From contig JAFCMP010000390.1 in NCBI GenBank assembly GCA_017506865.1, positions 124,001 through 188,000 on the forward strand: a stretch of 64,000 nucleotides of DNA. Reading direction: 5' to 3'. Below are positions 58,521-64,000 of this stretch, piece after piece. Source of the DNA: Tribonema minus (lineage: Eukaryota; Sar; Xanthophyceae; Tribonematales; Tribonemataceae). Under the pieces are notes generated by a model, which saw only the letters and a program-made list of their open reading frames with translations, had not been told where the DNA came from and searched no databases. A program made the position numbers and the translations under genes. Numbering within the stretch: the stretch's first letter is position 1; every line of letters begins with the position of its first letter.

Positions 58521-59963
58521 CAGCGCTCACACGGCGTACCAACGGCGCAGCACTGTCCACATGCAGTGGCGGCGACAGCGCGCCCGCCGCCACACGGGTG
58601 ACGGCAACAGTGCGCCGTCAGCAACTGCGATCCGATAGCAGCGTAAGAGCCTCTTGGTGTGACCCGAGACTGGCGTGACATGTAGACTCATCGCGCTCAA
58701 ACCCTGCACACATTCTGAGCACCTCACGTAGGGCCAGGTGTGTGCGATTCTTGCTTCCAGCCCTGGCAACGGGATCATGGTGCACCTCACAGAGGGGCCA
58801 GTCCCACAAGCCCCTGGGAATTTCCTTCACGTATCCGAAGGACAGGCTGACACGAAGGACAGGCTGACACGAAGGACAGGCTGACACAGTCTGATAGAGT
58901 AGTTGACTCTGTGTTCTTGGCATGCAAACGCGCTGCATCACCCCACCTGCGCGTCAAGTGCGCGCTGTTACAGTACAAACACCAGCTGACGCTGAAGAGC
59001 TGTAGAGTCTTATAGTATGTCTTCTTGTGAGTCTCAGAGGCATCAGTGCTCCGCGCCTTTTCGCCCTGTCATACATGACATACACTGAACACTTCCAGGC
59101 CCGCAACCCGGGACTGCGTCTATACAAAGCCCATGTGCCGCCAGCCCCCTCTTTGCACTGCAATGGCAAGGTACCATCATTCATCTCTACCATTGCCTTT
59201 GAAGCTGCTGCGGTGCGGCTGCACCTCTTGCTGCTGCTGTGCTTTGCGACACCAGACCCACTTTGCTGTTGTGCACATGAAATACGCTGGTTGCCTCATC
59301 GCCACTTCAGATATGCAGATGGTGGCAGATGCGTCTGTTTCTGCTGCAGGTAGTGTCACAACAGGTGATGTGCTCTGACCATGACGGTAGCATTTGCAGT
59401 GGATTGCCGCATCATCATGATACAAGACATGACATGACATTGAGCAGTGACTCACATGTGCATACTGTGCTTGAGAGAAGCAGGTGCTGGCAGCAGCGCG
59501 CAATCGAGCATGTGCTGAGGACGTTGTCAAACTCACATGACCATTAATCAAATGTGACCATCAAGCAGCCACTGCCTGCGATCTGTGATGCTCAATGATC
59601 CACGTTGAGCATCACTTGGGCAAGATGATCACATGTTGAACTGCATGAACTGGCGCCAGCAGCAACGGCAGGAAGTAGTCAGCGTCCTCCTGTTCTTGTT
59701 GACAAAAGCCTGCTTGCATGGCACCTGAAGTTCCCAAAGACAGCGGTTCATGACAACCACTGCAACAGACAGTTCAGGAGAGAGGTAGAAGCAACAAGAA
59801 GTGCCACAAGACGGTTCATTTGTAAATGTGATGGCGGCGTAGCGCCTTAAAAAATGCATGGCGCAAGCACGCTTGCCCCACGCGCGCCACCCCTACCTAC
59901 AAATACCAGCAGCAGCAGCCTAGAAGCTCATGCCGCCGTCGATCGATTTCTGCGGCCAGCCGC
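58521..59963. other. Intergenic region between convergent genes
   Basis: Between the stops of the low-complexity protein and IF-3. It holds a three-copy 17-bp repeat (listed separately) and otherwise only short frames without support. Confidence 0.45.
58837..58887 (+). repeat. Three perfect tandem copies of a 17-bp unit
   Basis: GAAGGACAGGCTGACAC is repeated at 58837, 58854 and 58871 without change. It is in intergenic sequence. Confidence 0.95.
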
Positions 59964-62900
59964 TCAGGCGGCCGCGGGCGGGGCGACTTGAGCGCCTGCT
60001 GTGACAACGATTGCGTCGCTAGCGCCGTCGTCGCCGCTGCCGCCAGCGCCGTCGCCGCCGCTGCTGCCGCGCTGCTGCTCGGCGTCGGCGGCGCGCGGCT
60101 TGGCGGGGAACAGCGGCGCCGTCTTCATGGTGACCATGCACGAGCGGCCGGTGGTGGGGTTGAGCGTCGGCTCGTTCACCACCTGTGTTGCGCGCAGCGC
60201 GGCAGCGGCGGATGTCAGCAGATCGAGTGCGTGCGGTACGCAGGTGTGGTGTGCACGTAGGAGTCAGAGGCTGCACGCCACGGGGCGCAGCTGCCATCAT
60301 GAACAATGGCAGCATTACAAATTAAATGGGGGTAATCTGCGGAGCAGAGTGAATAATGCGCTGTGGGCGCAGTAGGACGCCGATGGACCATGCAAGAACT
60401 CAAAGTGCTCCCTCCACGCAAAGGTCGCGGTTGGGAGCTGCTGCTGCGCCTGTAGTGCATGGAACTAGTGGCGGGCAAGGCAAGCCTGCGGAGCGGAGTC
60501 GTGAACTGTGCCAGTGCGCATGTCCGCTCGCTCCGCTCAGCTCCGGCAATCGGCCACTGCTGTACTGAGCACTGTCACGGGCGCAGAGAGGCCGCGCTGC
60601 GGCACCGCACGCTGCGCATCCAGTGCGGCATGCCAGGTCACCAGTCAGAGGCAGTAGGGGGCGCATACGGACACTCCGAGCAGCTCTAGGCCAACTCAAT
60701 GACCGTCGCTGCACGTTATCATGTTGCTGACAAGTGTACCGTAGGAGCAAAGCAGGTCACGGGCCAGTGCGCCCGCTGCACAAGCGGGCCTAACGGACGC
60801 CGCGCGTGGCGCGCGCTGAGCACTTGCGACAGCACAGGGGGGAAGGAATACGTACCAAGGCCCGCGCACACATTGGCTGCACCGGGCGACATTCGAAAGT
60901 TGAACCAAGGCGGCAGGACTGCGGCGCGCTTACCGTCACGTTCTTCGCGGGCAGCCTGGCCATGACGCGCGCGTGCAGCTCCGCTATGCAGTTGGGGTTG
61001 GTTCTAAGGTGCAGGCGCGACGCGCCAAAGTTGAACTGCGCGGGGGGCCGAGCGCAGGTGGATCGCGGGAGGGACCCGGGGGGGGGGGGGGGGAGAGGTC
61101 AGAGAACCTGCCTGTAACACGCAAGTCGTCGTGTGCTGAGGCGTTCGCCAGTGCGATATCTCATCGCCAAACTGCGGATGTTGGCGCAGATGAGCCGTGA
61201 AGCGAGAACTCCGAAAGGTCAACGCGGTTCAGACGGCACTGACTATGGACGCCTTGCTCACCGCTGACGTGTGCACTGGCGCAAATCACGTGAGTCAGCG
61301 CTCTGCATCGGGGCGAGTATGATCATATCACTGCGACGCTGCCGCAATGGTTGGCGCTGCCACGGTCAGTCGGCTCTCCATGATTACAGCATGCAGGGTA
61401 GCCAGCGCATGGGCTGTGCACCGAACACCAGTGGTTAACCTGCGCTGCGCAGGCGGCGCGCTTCGCATTGTCACGCGCTGCGCGCACGAGTGCGCACATC
61501 AGTCAGCCGGCCCGATGACTGACTGCCCCCTGAACATTGATGTTGGACTACAAAGCTGAACTTTTAGGGTTGCAAAAAAGCGTATTTTGAAGTTTATTTG
61601 GAGTTCAAGTGCCCCTTTTGTGGCAGACTGTATGCTCGAAATTGAGCAGACTCACCGCATGCCCCACAAATACGCCCTTCACGCAGCATAATATCATGTT
61701 GAAGTTTGCTCATGACGTATTCCTGGTTGCCAAACACGTCCCAAATACGCCGTATTTGTGTGGCCAAATCCTTTTTTTGCAACCCTAACTTTGATACTGT
61801 TGACCTGAGTTCAAAAAGTGAGTTGGGTGGCCGCGCGCGGCGCGCGCACACAGGCCTCTCTCTCTCTCTCTCCCTCACCTTGACCTTGTCGCCGCGCTCC
61901 AAGTACTGGAACGCCTGCAGCAGCTTGCGCTCGAGGTCGTTCGCCGCGATGAGCCCCTTGAGCCGCACCTCCTTGATCTGCATGGCGGCACGTAGTGTGC
62001 GTATGGCGGCGATTAGAGTGTGCGGCAGTGAAGAGCAGCGCAGGCCGTTGCGGTGCGGCTCATGTACGCGCGGCGGGGCACGAGATGCGGGCGGCGAATG
62101 GGCAGCGTGTGCTCGCGGCCGCGCGCAGAGCGTCCAACATCCCAGGGCAGTAGAAGACACTGCTGCTCATTCGGGTGGTCACGTAATCGAAGTTTACTTG
62201 CGTGCGCGAGCTGTGCATCATCCCAGGGAAGTAGAAGATGCTGCTGCTCACGCCAGCTGATCATGCAACCGGAGTTTATTTGATGTCTTTCAGGCAACAG
62301 CAACGTGTGCAATTCAACCACTCCATCGCCGCTCGCTGTCAGGCGCGCGTCAAGCAGCAGCCGCGGCGATCGTTGCGCTCACCCTCACTGCTGATGGACC
62401 TAATGAAGCGGTGCAGAGCTAGCACCCAAGCTGCGCGGACGACTGAGGTAGCCTGCTGCTGCTGGCGTTGTTGCCGTTGTCGACCACAACATGCTACCCA
62501 GAGTAGTCCGCAGTTAATCATTGGAGACACATTGTGCTTACTCACAGCCATTGTGGTGGTGGAATTGCAAAGCCCAGCTGAACCTCACCTGCAGGGTGCG
62601 TTTTGTGGCCTTTTTCTCCTTGTACTGCATCTTGCGGACAAAGTTCTCGTAGCTGTAGTTCATGAGCCGGCAAACGGGCGGATTCGCCTCAGGGGCCACT
62701 GCGATATATATCGTAGCGCTCAAACGTTAGCGTCAAGTTCAGGTCAGCACTGAAAGCAGGGTCCAATGCATTTCAATCATGTTCATGAAATGCTGCTTGT
62801 GATTCTTCTGCTGCATCGTGACGTTAATCGAGTTAATTGAGTTGCGGGAGGACGCATGGGTGAAGTGTTGGATTCGTCACCAGAACACAGTGATCCCCGT

Positions 62901-63984
62901 GTCAACGATAACACAGACAATAAGCAGCATAAGCAGGATGCAGCACATGTGGGCGGTCCTTGCTGGGAAGCACGCCATTTCACACTCAAGCCTGCTGTGA
63001 GGAAAATTTTTGGCTGATCTGCCTGCAGCAGGTGTTCAGAATAATCACTGAAATAGGAAGTGTTTCTGCTGTGGATGTAAAATCTGGCGAGGATCACTTC
63101 ATGAACCAGATATCGGTATGAGCTGCATTGTCACAGCATGAGCACAAACCGACAAGGGGTGCCCAGTGAGGTTCAGTGTCAACAAGCTATACTTGGGACT
63201 CACGTTTTGTGCTACAAGTAGGGACGCCCTCGCCAATCAGTGTTAGCAGGATACAGCAGTTGACATGGCACAACACTCAGAGGAGCTGTCAAATGCAGTG
63301 TGCACCTGGAAGATGCGCATGCGGCCGCTTTTTGCGCGCGTTATTCAGTTGGACTTGAGATAGCCAATGACGGTTTTGTTGACAACAGCTATGCAAATGT
63401 GCTGGTTTGTATCAGTAGACTGCAATGGCACACAAATGCTGCGTTCTGTTGCACTGCACTGCGCCTGACCGCACAACTACTGTGCCTTGTCTGTCCTGGG
63501 CGCAGGCCGTTGACAACTGCCAGCACTGCTGTCACATTCTTGGTCTGAGGATGGCTGCAATGCAAAACAGCCACTCACCGCAAACAAGGTCCAGCTGCAT
63601 CGCCTGAGCCTTCTTCAGGGCTGTGTATCTGTCCACCACTTGAGGCTTTGGCGGTGCCTCCTGTCCAGGTTCCTGTGGCAGCACCAGCAGCACCGTGGCA
63701 GCCCGAATCTCCCTGTTCATGAGCGGTCTCGCCTCGTCTGCCGAGCTTCTGGATGCCTTCGAAAACCTCCTGCTTTGTTGGTGCCCCCACCAGAGACAGA
63801 GGTGCGGTCTAGACGAAAGAGGTGCTCGCCCTGGCGCAGAAGCGGTGAGCTGGCTAGTGCATCTGCTGACGACCGCTGAGGGCCTGCAGAGGTGCGTCAA
63901 GGGGCGACTGGCGCGTGCAATCGTGGTCTGGCATGATCGCGGGGGGGCGCTTGACAGCCAGCGCAGCACCAGCCTATGGCTCAT
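59964..63984 (-). CDS. Translation initiation factor IF-3, organellar (probably mitochondrial)
   Basis: Bacterial-type IF-3, which prevents premature joining of ribosomal subunits and helps select the initiator tRNA, here in an organelle. Five exons join in phase: 63984-63579, 62698-62589, 61977-61879, 61035-60934 and 60182-59964, encoding 311 residues. The first 80 residues are rich in Arg, Ser and Ala with few acids (MSHRLVLRWLSSAPPRSCQ), typical of a mitochondrial presequence; no ER-type signal peptide precedes it. The N-domain reads NREIRAATVLLVLPQE then ALKKAQAMQLDLV and APEANPPVCRLMNYSYENF. The C-domain has IKEVRLKGLIAANDLERKLL, FQYLERGDKVKF and NPTTGRSCMVTMK. A Gly/Ser/Asp-rich tail of about 45 residues is extra. 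An additional 5' exon beyond the window cannot be excluded. Intron 3 carries a MITE-like insertion. Confidence 0.93.
61565..61787. mobile_element. MITE-like element, 223 bp, in an IF-3 intron
   Basis: Terminal inverted repeats TAGGGTTGCAAAAAA at the left and, read on the other strand, the same word at the right end (TTTTTTTGCAACCCTA). The pentamer ACTTT flanks both sides (61560-61564 and 61788-61792), fitting a target-site duplication. Size, terminal repeats and intronic position suit a non-autonomous DNA transposon. A minus-strand frame stays open through the whole element and contains CGACGE, but no transposase domain can be claimed. Confidence 0.75.
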
Positions 63985-64000
63985 GCTCTCTCTCTCTAAC

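Noticed and set aside
61594..61860. Minus-strand frame through the MITE-like element as a BED-type zinc finger
   Set aside because: One C-x2-C and a distant His are not enough to claim a domain, and the element is too small to be autonomous.
1..64000. CRISPR arrays, operons, prophage or bacterial defence genes
   Set aside because: Split genes with spliceosomal introns throughout; no regularly spaced repeats.

Overview
This is a nuclear fragment from a GC-rich, intron-dense eukaryote. No prokaryotic gene organisation is present. Most genes are split into many exons with GT-AG introns, and I joined exons by splice sites, reading phase and family similarity. Calcium-dependent protein kinase plus a peroxisomal urate-pathway enzyme argue against animals and fungi. 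A microalga or related protist, perhaps a stramenopile, is my best guess; the species is not determined. Low-complexity Ala/Gly/Ser/Gln insertions and runs of C just upstream of 3' splice sites are characteristic of the locus.

Layout, left to right. 1-2069 (-): N-myristoylated calcium-dependent protein kinase, cut by the window edge. 2416-4068 (+): multi-pass membrane protein of unknown function. 4688-5319: large imperfect inverted duplication. 5887-6857 (+): small four-helix membrane protein. 7778-10510 (-): tail-anchored FKBP-TPR immunophilin. 10719-14426 (+): phosphomannomutase. 14789-20757 (+): CCDC177-like coiled-coil protein. 21388-21828 (+): secreted or anchored Cys-rich protein. 23099-23827 (-): PAM16/TIM16. 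23989-41337 (+): a 25-exon FIG4 phosphoinositide phosphatase covering 17 kb. 42199-42738 (-): intronless OHCU decarboxylase with a peroxisomal C-terminus. 43151-51634 (+): a 1076-residue membrane protein with a knottin-like module, a Thr/Pro stalk and a long low-complexity tail. 53861-58520 (+): poly-Gln/His/Ala protein. 59964-63984 (-): organellar translation initiation factor IF-3, with a MITE-like element in one intron.

The genes are not a pathway cluster. They cover signalling (CDPK, FIG4), glycosylation precursors (PMM), mitochondrial import and translation (PAM16, IF-3), purine catabolism (OHCU decarboxylase) and unknowns. The main organisational feature is repeated head-to-head pairing with short shared 5' regions (161-412 bp): CDPK/membrane protein, FKBP/PMM, PAM16/FIG4 and OHCU decarboxylase/membrane protein. 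Several of these shared regions carry CAACTTCAAC/GTTGAAGTTG-type words.

I found no convincing new multi-gene system. The least familiar items are the 43151-51634 membrane protein, the inverted duplication, the recent tandem duplication at a FIG4 splice donor, and the MITE-like element.
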